Source: Actinomycetota bacterium (GTDB lineage Bacteria > Actinomycetota > Acidimicrobiia > Acidimicrobiales > Ilumatobacteraceae). From it: a stretch of DNA of 39,949 nucleotides. The DNA is taken from contig VFZC01000020.1 of NCBI GenBank assembly GCA_016871355.1, forward strand, positions 1-39,949. Direction: 5' to 3'. Numbering within the stretch: the stretch's first letter is position 1; each line of letters begins with the position of its first letter. Under the pieces are notes generated by a model, which was not told the DNA's origin, made no database searches, and saw only the letters and a program-made list of their open reading frames with translations. The position numbers and the translations under genes are program-made. This document shows positions 1-8,318 of the stretch, one piece after another.

Positions 1-1409
1 GTCGTTGTTGTTGTTGATGTCTTGGGTGGCGATGTGGTCGTTGTTGTCTTGGGTGGCGATGTGGTCGTCGTGGTCTTGGCCGGGGTGGTGGTGGCCGGTG
101 ACGGTGCAGGCCCCGACGGTTGTGTCGTGGCGGGTTGCGCAACTGACGTGGTGGTGACGGTCGAACCGGCTGGGGCGAGCGGCGTGTTCGAATCGGTGGG
201 CGCGGCGGGCGGTCCACCGGCACCGGTGTTGCTACCAGAGCCACCCGCGCCACCCGACGGCGGTGGCGGTGTGGGAACCAGCGATGACACCACACCGGCT
301 GTCGTGTTGTCGATCGTGTCGTCGATCGAGTTGTCGACGACAGCAACACTCGAGTCGACAGCAGTGTCGCTGGATGCCACTACCTCGACCGTGCCGCTCG
401 TCGTGTCGCTCGCTCGTCCGGCATCGCTTTGTTGTGCCACCAGAACACCACCGACCACGGCGACCACGGCAACCGACGAACCGATGAGCGCGAAGAGAGC
501 ACGACGACCCAGACGCGCGGCACGCGGAAATCCGGTGCGTGAATCGAAACGAAGTCTCGATGTCGAATTCGTCGACGAGCCACTCGAGCCTGACGTTCCC
601 GAGCCGGAACTCGCTCCCGGTCCGACGTTGGCGGTGGCGGCCAGAACCCGATCGCGCAAGCCGAAGGGCAGAACGAACGCGGGGGCGGCGCCGAACAGTG
701 CCAGCGGGGCGAGGGTCTTGCGACTCCGATCGCACGTCGCGCACACCTCGATGTGTCGATTGACGCGCTTGCGAATCAGAATGGTGAATTCGCCGTCCCA
801 CGCCGCGAGCAGTCGATCGAGATCGGGGCAGTCGCGCCGTCCGGCTTTGGCCACGGCGTAGGCCCCGAGACTCTTCTCCACGCGCTCGCGCATGCGATGA
901 ACGAGCGAGTAGCTCTGCTCGGCCGTGACGCCGAGCGCATCGGCCAAGTCGGAACCACTCAACCCTTGGCGCACCGACAACTCGAGGACGAGTCGATCGC
1001 GTTCGTCGAGACCGGCCGAGGCCGAGCGCAGCATCGACGCCAACTCTTCGTACGCGACGGCTTCTCCCGCCTCGCGCGGGTCGTAGGAGGCCGGCACGTC
1101 AGGAACCGTCTCGCTCTGAAAGTCGGTGGGAACCGCGCGCTTGCGTTTCTTGGTACGTCGATAGACCTCGTTGCGCAACACGGCGTAGAGCCACGGTTTG
1201 AGACGATCGGGTTCGCGCAACTGATCGAGACGCTCGGCCGCGATGACGAAGACGTCCTGAACCATGTCGGATGCATCGTGACGATCGGAGAGCATCGATC
1301 GTGCCGTGTCGTACAGACCCGGCGCGTAACGGTCGTAGATCGTCGCCAAGGCCGTTCGATCGCCGCTCAGGTAGGCGGAGACGAGTTGGGCGTCGGTCGT
1401 GGTGGTCAT
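1..1409 (-). CDS. ECF sigma factor fused to zinc-binding anti-sigma-like motif and membrane helix (3' end outside window)
   Basis: The frame is open from an ATG at 1409 to the window edge (469 codons, no stop), so the C-terminus is missing. Residues about 24-90 look like sigma-70 region 2 (DASDMVQDVF, then WLYAVLRNEVYRR). Residues about 139-185 look like region 4, with a helix-turn-helix (GLSGSDLADALGVTAEQSY). A His-x3-Cys-x2-Cys motif follows (H219, C223, C226), the hallmark of zinc-binding anti-sigma domains. Next come a Gly/Ser-rich stretch, one hydrophobic helix (about 304-326) and a long Ser/Thr/Pro tail. The layout suggests a membrane-tethered sigma factor with its own anti-sigma module; C-terminally extended ECF groups are known in Actinobacteria. 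A weak GGAGA lies about 10 nt before the ATG. The sigma part is clear; the function of the extension and the signal are unknown. Confidence 0.85.
   Translation of the reverse strand, partial: MTTTTDAQLVSAYLSGDRTALATIYDRYAPGLYDTARSMLSDRHDASDMVQDVFVIAAERLDQLREPDRLKPWLYAVLRNEVYRRTKKRKRAVPTDFQSETVPDVPASYDPREAGEAVAYEELASMLRSASAGLDERDRLVLELSVRQGLSGSDLADALGVTAEQSYSLVHRMRERVEKSLGAYAVAKAGRRDCPDLDRLLAAWDGEFTILIRKRVNRHIEVCATCDRSRKTLAPLALFGAAPAFVLPFGLRDRVLAATANVGPGASSGSGTSGSSGSSTNSTSRLRFDSRTGFPRAARLGRRALFALIGSSVAVVAVVGGVLVAQQSDAGRASDTTSGTVEVVASSDTAVDSSVAVVDNSIDDTIDNTTAGVVSSLVPTPPPPSGGAGGSGSNTGAGGPPAAPTDSNTPLAPAGSTVTTTSVAQPATTQPSGPAPSPATTTPAKTTTTTSPPKTTTTTSPPKTSTTTT
19..72. repeat. Two-copy 27-bp tandem repeat
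   Basis: Two adjacent 27-bp units (19-45 and 46-72) differ at only a few bases, and a third partial copy starts at 73. On the minus strand they encode a Thr-rich repeat with SPPK cores at the end of the sigma-factor fusion. This looks like a low-complexity, probably extracytoplasmic, stalk that can change length by slippage. Confidence 0.8.
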
Positions 1410-1421
1410 GGTTCGTCGTCT

Positions 1422-1443
1422 CCACGTCGGTCAAGAGACGTGG
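1422..1443. promoter_or_regulatory. Inverted repeat upstream of the ECF sigma gene
   Basis: Perfect 7-bp arms CCACGTC (1422-1428) and GACGTGG (1437-1443) are separated by 8 nt. They lie 13-34 nt before the sigma-factor ATG on the minus strand. This could be an operator or a leader hairpin, for example for autoregulation. There is no clear -10 box at the usual distance. Confidence 0.4.
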
Positions 1444-1500
1444 CGGGCGGTGTCCTCGCAGAAAGTCTGCCCGACGATCGCGCCGTTAGCAGGACGTTCG

Positions 1501-2286
1501 TCATGCTCGGGGTGGGTGAGGGGCCCACGTGATCGTGAACCGATGGGTGAGGGTCTCGGTTGGCGTCACCACCGCTGGCGCCTGGTTGAACGCGTTGGGA
1601 GGGCCGGATTGCGGTTCCACGCAGGTCGCATGCGGTGGTTCGTCGTACACGACCCAGTGGCGGCACGTGCTCGTGAGCTCGAGATGGAACGTGTCGTATC
1701 CGAGCGTCAAGATCTCTTGAGGATCGACGAAACAATCGTCGGTCGTGCCGGGAACGAAATCGGGGATGGGCGACTCGAGACTTTCCGCGATGCCATCGTG
1801 ATCGCGTCGGTGCGTCGCCCGGAAGATCAACTGTGTCGTGAGAGGTTTCACGAACCACGGGTGCCAGCCGACTTGTGCGGGCATCGGCTCGTCGGCCGAC
1901 ACCGTGAGTTCGTGGTCGATGCCGCTGTCGTTCAGCGTCACGGTGTGTTCGACACGACCGCGAAACGGCCACTGGTCTCCCAGGTTGCAACGAAGTCGAC
2001 ACATCGTGTGATCGGCGTCGACGACATCCCAACGTGATTCGAACACCGTGCCGTGAATCGCGTGCGGAGGCATGTTGAGTGGCATCGAGAAGTTGCGGCC
2101 GTCGAATCGGAACTTCCCGTGCCGGATTCGTCCAGCGAACGGAACCATGGGATACGAACCCCAGCCGAGCGGACTGGCGGCCGAGGTGACCAGAACCTCG
2201 TGGCCAGCGAAACACAGTGACGCGACACGGCCTCCGCGCTCGTCATCGACCCGCGCGGTATGAGGGCCAGCGGAGAGCTCGATCAC
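1501..2286 (-). CDS. Aldose 1-epimerase family protein (galactose mutarotase-like)
   Basis: A 261-residue protein starting at GTG 2286. It has the mutarotase-family landmarks: an active-site His region (PPHAIHG), a second His region (GWHPWF) and the C-terminal catalytic-Glu motif [12 protein letters not shown]. The family interconverts alpha and beta anomers of aldoses, feeding galactose into the Leloir pathway. galT and an alpha-galactosidase lie 6-7 kb away, which fits galactose use. The gene is divergent from dtd with only 42 bp between start codons. Substrate specificity within the family (galactose, glucose or a phosphosugar) cannot be read from the sequence. Confidence 0.85.
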   Translation of the reverse strand: MIELSAGPHTARVDDERGGRVASLCFAGHEVLVTSAASPLGWGSYPMVPFAGRIRHGKFRFDGRNFSMPLNMPPHAIHGTVFESRWDVVDADHTMCRLRCNLGDQWPFRGRVEHTVTLNDSGIDHELTVSADEPMPAQVGWHPWFVKPLTTQLIFRATHRRDHDGIAESLESPIPDFVPGTTDDCFVDPQEILTLGYDTFHLELTSTCRHWVVYDEPPHATCVEPQSGPPNAFNQAPAVVTPTETLTHRFTITWAPHPPRA

Positions 2287-2328
2287 TCGATCATCTTGGC
2301 AGGATCAGCCGTGTGGCACGATCGCGGT

Positions 2329-2778
2329 GTGCGGGCAGTCGTTCAGCGAGTCGAATCGGCGTGGGTCGACTCGACGGTCGATGGCGTGACCGATCGAGTC
2401 GGTTCGATCGGTACCGGTCTCATGGTTCTCGTGGGGGTCACGCACTCCGACGACGAACGCACCGCGGCCAAGATGGCCGAGAAGATCTGGAATCTGCGCG
2501 TCATGGACGACGAACAGGGTGTGATGAATCGGTCGATCGCCGACACCACGCGAGCGGTTCTGGTGGTCAGCCAGTTCACGCTCTACGGAGACACGAGCGC
2601 GGGTCGTCGACCGAGTTGGATCGCGGCGGCTCGACCCGAAGTAGCCGAACCGCTGGTTCAGCGCGTGGTGAGCGAACTCGAGCGACTCGGTGCATCGGTG
2701 GCGATCGGTCGGTTCCGCACCGACATGAAAGTTGCGCTCGTGAACGACGGTCCGGTCACCGTCGTGATCGAACTCTGA
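2329..2778 (+). CDS. dtd: D-aminoacyl-tRNA deacylase
   Basis: Removes D-amino acids mischarged onto tRNA. I chose the GTG at 2329 because the protein then begins with the family's typical MRAVVQRV and has 149 residues, close to the usual ~145. The open frame extends upstream to an ATG at 2260, but that would add a non-homologous leader overlapping galM. Both family signatures are present: SQFTLYGD and the C-terminal [10 protein letters not shown]. The 3' end overlaps the convergent lnt gene by 23 bp. Confidence 0.93.
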   Translation: MRAVVQRVESAWVDSTVDGVTDRVGSIGTGLMVLVGVTHSDDERTAAKMAEKIWNLRVMDDEQGVMNRSIADTTRAVLVVSQFTLYGDTSAGRRPSWIAAARPEVAEPLVQRVVSELERLGASVAIGRFRTDMKVALVNDGPVTVVIEL

Positions 2779-4258
2779 CGCGACGGCCCAGGGCCAACAA
2801 GAACACGGCACCCACCGCGCCGATCCACGGACCATCTCCGATCGACGTGTAGAGCGTCTCGCCCGTGCGCAAGGGAATCTCTCGATCGATCACCGCTCGT
2901 TCGCTCACCGCGGTGCGGTCGTACACGTGGCCACTCGGCGACACGAATGCGCTGAAGCCGGTGGGTGCCACTTGTACGACCCAACGGCCGGTTTCGATCG
3001 CCCGAAGTCGTGACGACGCGATCTGTTGGGTCTGCAGAACGGTCCAGGTGTAACTCGAACCGTTGGTGGGATTGATGATCAGTTCGCCACCGTTCTTCAC
3101 GCCCTCGCGGGCGCGACCACCGAAGAACACTTCCCACGAGATGATGACAGCCGCCCGAAGGTCGTCGCCTCCCACGTTCGGTGCCGTGAGGATCGCCGGT
3201 CCGGTGCCGGCCACGGCGTCGCGGGGTACGAGATCGACCGGCGCGCCCACGCTGTCGAGCAGACCCCTCAGGGGCATGTACTCACCGAACGGAACACGGC
3301 GAACCTTGTCGTAACGATCGACGACTTGTTGGGACGAGGGCTCCACGACCACTTGGGCGTTTGTGAACGATTCGGAGTCGACGTCTTCGGTGATTCCGAC
3401 GAGGAACGGGGCATCGAGTCGCGTGGCGAACGTCGCGACTTCGGTGAGTTCGCGGCTGGTTTCGAAATCCGGCACGTCGATCACGTTCTCGGGCCACACC
3501 ACCAAGTCGGGTGAGAGGTCGTCGTCGATCAGGAGTTGCGTGGCGGCCAGGTGGCGCTCGACGACGTCGCGCGGGTCGGTATCGATGGCTCGCGTGCCTT
3601 GTGGGCCACCACCTTGCACGGCGGCCACGTCGATCGAACGACCGAGATCGGATCCACGCGGGGCGTTGATGGCGACGAAGAAGACGATGATCACCGCGAG
3701 AACCGCGGCCCGACGCGCCACCCGGAAAGCGCGTCCCGATCCGGATCGTCGCACGAGCAACGTACCGATCTGCCACGTGACCCAGGTGAGCAACACGACA
3801 CCACCGACGCGAGCGATGTCGTCGAGCGGGCCGGCCACCTGTGCGATGCCGAGGGTCGCGAGGGGAACTCCACCGAAGGGAAACGACAGCCGAAGTGCTT
3901 CGACCAAGGTGTGGGCGGCCGGAAGAGCGACGACGCGCACGTCGCGATCGACCGAGCCGGCCAGGGCCGATGCGAATCCGTGTAGTACCGCGAAGATCAG
4001 CGCCGCGATGAGGTAACCCGGCGCGGTCAGGAACCACATCCATGACAGCGCGGGTACGAACCAACCGAGGCCCGCGACGGTCGCGAGGACGAAACGGTCA
4101 CGAGCACGCGGAGTGGTGAGTTCGAGCCGCGACAGAATCGCCAGGCCGACGAACGAGAGAGGCCACCAACCCCACGGTGGCATGGAGGCGGCGACGAGAA
4201 GTCCGGCCACGAATGACCAGCCGACTCGACGTCGGGAGAAGGTGTCGCCGCGAGTCAT
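2756..4258 (-). CDS. lnt: Apolipoprotein N-acyltransferase family protein with Ser at the catalytic Cys position
   Basis: A 500-residue protein with an N-terminal block of hydrophobic helices (roughly residues 12-200), a nitrilase-fold domain (about 208-460) and a final helix (about 475-490), the Lnt architecture. Lnt transfers a third acyl chain to the N-terminal Cys of lipoproteins at the outer face of the membrane. Glu257 (VVWPEN) and Lys318 ([14 protein letters not shown]) match two members of the Glu-Lys-Cys triad. The third position is Ser374 in VIISWEVFF, where Lnt proteins normally have Cys (ICYE-type motif); the codon is TCG at 3137-3139. A TAGCGT box lies 9 nt before the ATG. The family call is firm; acyltransferase activity is uncertain. 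lgt lies 2.4 kb away. Confidence 0.88.
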   Translation of the reverse strand: MTRGDTFSRRRVGWSFVAGLLVAASMPPWGWWPLSFVGLAILSRLELTTPRARDRFVLATVAGLGWFVPALSWMWFLTAPGYLIAALIFAVLHGFASALAGSVDRDVRVVALPAAHTLVEALRLSFPFGGVPLATLGIAQVAGPLDDIARVGGVVLLTWVTWQIGTLLVRRSGSGRAFRVARRAAVLAVIIVFFVAINAPRGSDLGRSIDVAAVQGGGPQGTRAIDTDPRDVVERHLAATQLLIDDDLSPDLVVWPENVIDVPDFETSRELTEVATFATRLDAPFLVGITEDVDSESFTNAQVVVEPSSQQVVDRYDKVRRVPFGEYMPLRGLLDSVGAPVDLVPRDAVAGTGPAILTAPNVGGDDLRAAVIISWEVFFGGRAREGVKNGGELIINPTNGSSYTWTVLQTQQIASSRLRAIETGRWVVQVAPTGFSAFVSPSGHVYDRTAVSERAVIDREIPLRTGETLYTSIGDGPWIGAVGAVFLLALGRRVRVRSRR

Positions 4259-4270
4259 GAGGAGAGAACG

Positions 4271-4657
4271 CTAGGCCCGACGATCGAACTCGGCGAACAC
4301 GACGATTCGCTCCTTGGTCGATCCGGGCGGATGGCGTGCGAAAAGCGTTGCGGTGGCGGCCGGGGTCTGGTCGACGATCCACATGGCGTCGGGTGTCACC
4401 ACTTCGGTTCGTGTCACGCGGTTCACGAACGCGCCGCTGTCGACGGTGACGACGATCTCGTCGCCGGGCGCGAGCTTCTCGAGATAGCGAAACGGCCGGG
4501 GTGCACTGGTGCGGTGACCACCCAACACGACATTGCCGGGTTCACCGGGTCGGGCCGTGCCGGGCCACCAGCCGACTCCGCGATCGAACGTGGGGTAGGT
4601 GATGCCCTCGTAGATCGGTGACGACATCATGAGGGCCGGAATCTCCATCGTGCCCAT
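4271..4657 (-). CDS. Class E-like sortase domain lacking the catalytic Cys
   Basis: The 128 residues match a sortase core of the class E type: IPAL near the start, WPGTARPGEPGNVVLGGHR with the catalytic His48, then VVTPDAMWIVDQ, and the end motif LFARHPPGSTKERIVVF with the conserved Arg117. The catalytic Cys normally preceding HP is Arg108 (CGC at 4334-4336), one transition away from TGC. As read, transpeptidase activity should be absent. The ATG overlaps the TGA of the upstream lipoprotein-type frame by one base (TGATG), and the domain has no membrane anchor of its own. It may be translated by stop-restart, be the C-terminal half of a frameshifted anchored sortase, or be decaying. Confidence 0.75.
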   Translation of the reverse strand: MGTMEIPALMMSSPIYEGITYPTFDRGVGWWPGTARPGEPGNVVLGGHRTSAPRPFRYLEKLAPGDEIVVTVDSGAFVNRVTRTEVVTPDAMWIVDQTPAATATLFARHPPGSTKERIVVFAEFDRRA

Positions 4658-4914
4658 CAGAACGTCGGGTCGATCTCGTCGGGACCTGGGGGTGAGATGG
4701 GTGTGGGCAGAGTGGCGTCCGGAGCCAGCGTGGGCGGGCCGGTCCAGATGGTCGTGGTGGTGGTGGAAGCGATCGTTGTCGTGACCGGGGTGCTCGTGGT
4801 CGGCGCCACCGTCGTCGATGTCTTCGGTGCGGCGTCGTCCGATCCGCAGGCCGAGGTCAGTGCGACCACGATCGTCGCGGCGCCGAGAGATGAAGCGATC
4901 GAACGACGAGCCAT
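4657..4914 (-). CDS. Short lipoprotein / possible N-terminal half of a sortase
   Basis: An 85-residue frame from ATG 4914. It has an Arg-containing n-region, a hydrophobic stretch and a lipobox ending in Cys23 (ALTSAC, with Thr at -3, slightly atypical), then GSDD and a Thr/Pro-rich linker. It has no folded domain and ends at a TGA that overlaps the start of the sortase-like frame. Class E sortases normally have an N-terminal anchor and a Pro/Thr-rich linker before the catalytic core. This looks like that anchor, in a lipoprotein version, separated by a -1 frame change. Sequencing error, a true frameshift and coupled translation cannot be told apart here. Confidence 0.6.
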   Translation of the reverse strand: MARRSIASSLGAATIVVALTSACGSDDAAPKTSTTVAPTTSTPVTTTIASTTTTTIWTGPPTLAPDATLPTPISPPGPDEIDPTF

Positions 4915-4961
4915 ACCGCCCGATTCTCGCAGGTCGTTTTCTGAAACGCCCGACACCCGCC

Positions 4962-5849
4962 TCAGCGGCGTCGCCGACGCAGTGTTCCCTCGATGCGCGC
5001 GATTCGTGTGCGCGCGGGCGGGTGTGTCTCGAGGAGTCGTGACCACCGCGTCGGTCGCTGAGGCTGGTGGTTGGTCGTTCGTCGCAACGCGTCGACCAAC
5101 TGACGGCCGTACCCCATGCTGATCACGCGTTGATCGGCTCGGAACTCGGCCGAACGTCCGACCAGGTTGCTCAGCGCGTGGCTGGCCACACTGCCGATCT
5201 CGAAGAACCACGACAGTCCGTTGAAGACCGACGCGATCACCCGACCCACCCGCTGCGCCGGACCGGACGAACGGGCAAACGTCTCGGATGCCGCAAGTGC
5301 GACGTTGCGTAGATACGCACCGAGTCGGGCGAGAGCGGTGACGGGCAGCATCAGCCACTGCTGCATGGTGAGTGCGATCGTGTGCGAGCCGAGGTGGTGA
5401 CAGAACTCGTGAGCGAGGACACCGCACAAAGCGTCGTGGTCGAGGCGACGAGCGGCGTACGACGTGACCACCACGAGATGTCCGCCCGATGCGAAGGCGT
5501 TCACGGCGTCGGCATCCACCACGCCCAGAGCGAACCCTCGGTCGCGCACATGGAGTGCTTGTGCCACTTCGTCGAAAGCGCGTTGCAGGCGCGGAGCTTC
5601 CTCGGCGGTGGGTCGCCGGGCACCGATGAGTCGAGTGAGCACGACCCGCTGCACCACCGGTACGAACAGAGCCAGACCGGCCAGTACGTAGATGCCAGCC
5701 GCGGCGAGATACGACACGTCGACGACCAGGTTCAGCACCAGCCAGAACGGAACCATGGCCACGGCCCACAACGGCAGGACGGCGATCAGGGGAATGGCCG
5801 CGAGCAGGGCCGCGCGGTCGAAATTTCGGGATCCGCGCCGATCGGCCAT
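4962..5849 (-). CDS. M48 family membrane metalloprotease (HtpX-like)
   Basis: A 295-residue membrane protein from the ATG at 5849. Two hydrophobic segments near the N-terminus (about 17-45 and 48-65) precede the zinc motif HEFCH at about 147-151 and the third-ligand region SAEFRAD (Glu at about 235). This is the M48/HtpX arrangement: a membrane-bound zinc protease with the active site at the membrane face, usually involved in quality control of membrane proteins. The frame extends upstream to ATG 5888, which would overlap the divergent esterase start, so the start is uncertain. Confidence 0.85.
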   Translation of the reverse strand: MADRRGSRNFDRAALLAAIPLIAVLPLWAVAMVPFWLVLNLVVDVSYLAAAGIYVLAGLALFVPVVQRVVLTRLIGARRPTAEEAPRLQRAFDEVAQALHVRDRGFALGVVDADAVNAFASGGHLVVVTSYAARRLDHDALCGVLAHEFCHHLGSHTIALTMQQWLMLPVTALARLGAYLRNVALAASETFARSSGPAQRVGRVIASVFNGLSWFFEIGSVASHALSNLVGRSAEFRADQRVISMGYGRQLVDALRRTTNHQPQRPTRWSRLLETHPPARTRIARIEGTLRRRRR

Positions 5850-5886
5850 GGGGTCAGTCTTGCCGTTCGTGGGGTAGAACTGAGCC

Positions 5887-6663
5887 ATGACCGAACACAT
5901 CGATACCGCACCGGTGATCCCGGGCGCCGAAGCCTGGAGCCATCACGGAACGCAGTCGGTGGGCGCGCTGTGCATCCACGGATTCACCGGCAATCCGTCG
6001 TCGATGCGCGAAGTCGCCGAGGCGTTCGCCGCAGCCGGCTATCACGTCGAATTGCCACGGCTCCCCGGACACGGAACGGCGGTGAGCGACATGCTCGCCA
6101 CCCGCTGGTCGCATTGGTCGGGTGAGGTCGAGGCCGCGTATCAGCGCCTCGCGCAGCGCGTCGACAAGGTGGTGGTGGCGGGTCTTTCGATGGGTGGATC
6201 GCTCACGCTCTGGACCGCACTCGAACATCCCGAGGTGAGTGGCATCGTCTGCGTCAACCCGGCTGCACAACCGCAGGCGCAAGAGATGGTCGACATGGTC
6301 GAGGGCCTCATCGCCGAGGGCACGGAGGTGTTCCCCGGAATCGGCTCCGACATCGCCGATCCGAACGTGACCGAGACCGCGTATCCCGAAACTCCGTTGC
6401 GTCCCCTGGTGTCGCTCGTGAAAGACGGCATCACACCGATGGTGTCGCAGTACGGCAACTGCACGGTGCCGCTTCTGCTCATCACGTCGCGCAACGATCA
6501 CGTGGTCGATCCGGTGCAGAGCGACCAGTTGGCCGAACAGTGGGGCGGCCCGGTCGAGCGCATCCTGCTCGATCGGAGTTACCACGTGGCCACTCAGGAC
6601 TTCGACAAAGAGTTGATCTTCGAGTCGGCCGTGGCGTTCGCCGCCAAGGTCACCGCTTCGTAA
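5887..6663 (+). CDS. Alpha/beta hydrolase (carboxylesterase / monoacylglycerol lipase-like)
   Basis: A 258-residue alpha/beta-hydrolase with oxyanion motif CIHGFTGNP, nucleophile elbow GLSMGGS (Ser101), acid Asp204 (TSRNDHVVDP) and His233 (RSYHVAT). The size and motifs match the soluble carboxylesterase Est30/monoglyceride lipase group. A near-consensus -10 (TAGAAC) lies 6 nt before the ATG, so the transcript may be leaderless. lgt follows after 6 nt, so the two are probably cotranscribed. The substrate is unknown; a role in lipid turnover is plausible from the partner. Confidence 0.88.
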   Translation: MTEHIDTAPVIPGAEAWSHHGTQSVGALCIHGFTGNPSSMREVAEAFAAAGYHVELPRLPGHGTAVSDMLATRWSHWSGEVEAAYQRLAQRVDKVVVAGLSMGGSLTLWTALEHPEVSGIVCVNPAAQPQAQEMVDMVEGLIAEGTEVFPGIGSDIADPNVTETAYPETPLRPLVSLVKDGITPMVSQYGNCTVPLLLITSRNDHVVDPVQSDQLAEQWGGPVERILLDRSYHVATQDFDKELIFESAVAFAAKVTAS

Positions 6664-6669
6664 ACGTCG

Positions 6670-7524
6670 ATGCTCGCTCTTCTCGATTCGCTCGTTGCGT
6701 CGCTGCCGAGCCCGGGTGGTGGCTCGATCGACATCGGTCCCCTCACATTGCGCGCCTACGGGTTGATGATCGCCATCGGTGTGATCGTCGCCGTGCGGTG
6801 GGCCGGCCGCCGCTTGGAAGTTGCCGGTATCGGTGACGCCGATCTCGCTTCGGGAATGGCGCTGTGGGCGGTGCCGGCTGGCGTGATCGGCGCACGGCTG
6901 TATCACGTGGCCACCGACTGGCAGCGCTTCTCCGACTCGCCGGGCGACATCATCAAGATCTGGGAAGGTGGCCTCGGAATTCCGGGCGGCATTCTTCTCG
7001 GCACCGTGGTGGGCGTGTGGTACTTCAAGAAGAACGGTGTCTCGGTGCCGCTCGCCTTGTGGGCGGTGGCACCCACGCTGGCCATCGCCCAGTCGATCGG
7101 TCGGTGGGGCAACTGGTTCAACCAAGAGTTGTTCGGACGTCCGACCGACCTGCCGTGGGGACTCGAGATCGATGCCGACAAAGTCGCTTCGGCGGGTTAC
7201 GCGCCGGGCACGCTCTTCCATCCGACGTTCTTGTACGAGTCGTTGTGGAACGGCGCGCTCGCGGTGGTTCTCGTGGTCCTGGGTCGGCGCATGCTGGTGT
7301 CGCGGCCGGCTCGACTGCTCGCTTGTTACGTGATCGGTTACGGAGTCGGGCGCTTCTGGATCGAAGGTCTGCGCATCGACCCGACCAAGGAGGGCGGTGG
7401 ACTCCGCCTCAATCAGTGGATGTCGATCGTGCTCGTCGTGGGTGGGGTGGCGTACCTGGTGTGGGCTCGGTTGCGGCCCGCCCCGACGGCGGTGGCCGAC
7501 GGTGAAGTACCGTCGGCTCCATGA
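6670..7524 (+). CDS. lgt: Prolipoprotein diacylglyceryl transferase
   Basis: A 284-residue polytopic membrane protein that transfers diacylglycerol from phosphatidylglycerol to the lipobox Cys, the first step of lipoprotein maturation. The Lgt signature is intact at residues 144-156 (GRWGNWFNQELFG), including the essential Arg and Glu, and the C-terminal YGVGRFWIEGLR supplies the second conserved Arg region. The His of the E. coli FHGG motif is replaced by Pro (GIPGG); I believe this position is not conserved in Actinobacteria. The gene overlaps the next by 4 nt (ATGA). Lipoproteins in this window (27302, 35346, 4657) are likely substrates. Confidence 0.95.
   Translation: MLALLDSLVASLPSPGGGSIDIGPLTLRAYGLMIAIGVIVAVRWAGRRLEVAGIGDADLASGMALWAVPAGVIGARLYHVATDWQRFSDSPGDIIKIWEGGLGIPGGILLGTVVGVWYFKKNGVSVPLALWAVAPTLAIAQSIGRWGNWFNQELFGRPTDLPWGLEIDADKVASAGYAPGTLFHPTFLYESLWNGALAVVLVVLGRRMLVSRPARLLACYVIGYGVGRFWIEGLRIDPTKEGGGLRLNQWMSIVLVVGGVAYLVWARLRPAPTAVADGEVPSAP
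7508..7513 (+). promoter_or_regulatory. Candidate leaderless -10 (TACCGT) for the crotonase gene
   Basis: TACCGT ends 7 nt before ATG 7521, inside the 3' end of lgt. It could allow expression of the crotonase independently of lgt. Confidence 0.4.
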
Positions 7525-8318
7525 CCGATCACGACTTCGCCCTTCTCGACGTTCCCGTTGCCGGTGTGGGCGTCATCACGCTCAACAACCCCGATCGACT
7601 CAACGCGTGGAGTGGCCGGATCGCCGAACGATTCTGGGCCCGCATCGACGAAGCGCGTGAGCGTGACGACATTCGCGTCGTCGTGATCACCGGTGCTGGT
7701 CGCGGGTTCTGTCCGGGTGCCGACATGGACGCGCTCAATCAGATTCGGGCCAATCCTGGTGGTGGGTCGGGCGCGGCCGTCGGTTCGCGTCGTTACAGCG
7801 AATTGATCGACTATCCGAAGCCAGTGATCGCGGCCATCAACGGTGCGGCCGCCGGTGTGGGTCTGGTACTCGCGATGTTCTGCGATATCCGATTCGCCGC
7901 GTCGGGCGCCAAGTTCACGACCGCGTTCAGTCGTCGTGGACTCATCGCCGAGTACGGAGCATCGTGGGCCTTGCCCCGTTTGGTCGGTCTGCCGCGGGCA
8001 CTCGATCTGATGTTGTCGGGTCGCGTGTTCACATCCGACGAGGCCGGGACGATGGGTCTCGTCAACGCGGTGGTCGCACCCGATCAACTCATGAGCCATA
8101 CCCTCGCCTACGCGTCCGATCTGGCGCAGAACTGCAGCCCCACCAGTTGGGCGGTCATGAAGAAGCAGTTGTACGGCGATCACGCGGTGTTGGCCGACGA
8201 AGCGACATCACGTTCACTGCCGCTCATGGACGCGTCGTTGAAGCGGGCCGACTTCCAGGAGGGTGTGCAGTCGTACCTCGACAAGCGCCCGCCGAACTTC
8301 GCGCCGTTCAGCGACTGA
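7521..8318 (+). CDS. Enoyl-CoA hydratase/isomerase (crotonase) family protein
   Basis: A 265-residue crotonase with the oxyanion-hole segments ITGAGRGFCPGADM and INGAAAGVGLVLAMFCD and the following FSRRGLIAEYGASW. One acidic residue is kept in the second catalytic region (AEYG); the first-region Glu is Val/Leu (GVGLVLA). Hydratase, isomerase or hydrolase activity is therefore open. The start overlaps the lgt stop and the 3' end overlaps convergent galT by 11 bp. Confidence 0.85.
   Translation: MTDHDFALLDVPVAGVGVITLNNPDRLNAWSGRIAERFWARIDEARERDDIRVVVITGAGRGFCPGADMDALNQIRANPGGGSGAAVGSRRYSELIDYPKPVIAAINGAAAGVGLVLAMFCDIRFAASGAKFTTAFSRRGLIAEYGASWALPRLVGLPRALDLMLSGRVFTSDEAGTMGLVNAVVAPDQLMSHTLAYASDLAQNCSPTSWAVMKKQLYGDHAVLADEATSRSLPLMDASLKRADFQEGVQSYLDKRPPNFAPFSD

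Noticed and set aside
22-861. 279-codon plus-strand open frame
   Set aside because: It is the antisense shadow of the ECF fusion; the Val/Gly-rich translation mirrors the Thr/Pro repeats.
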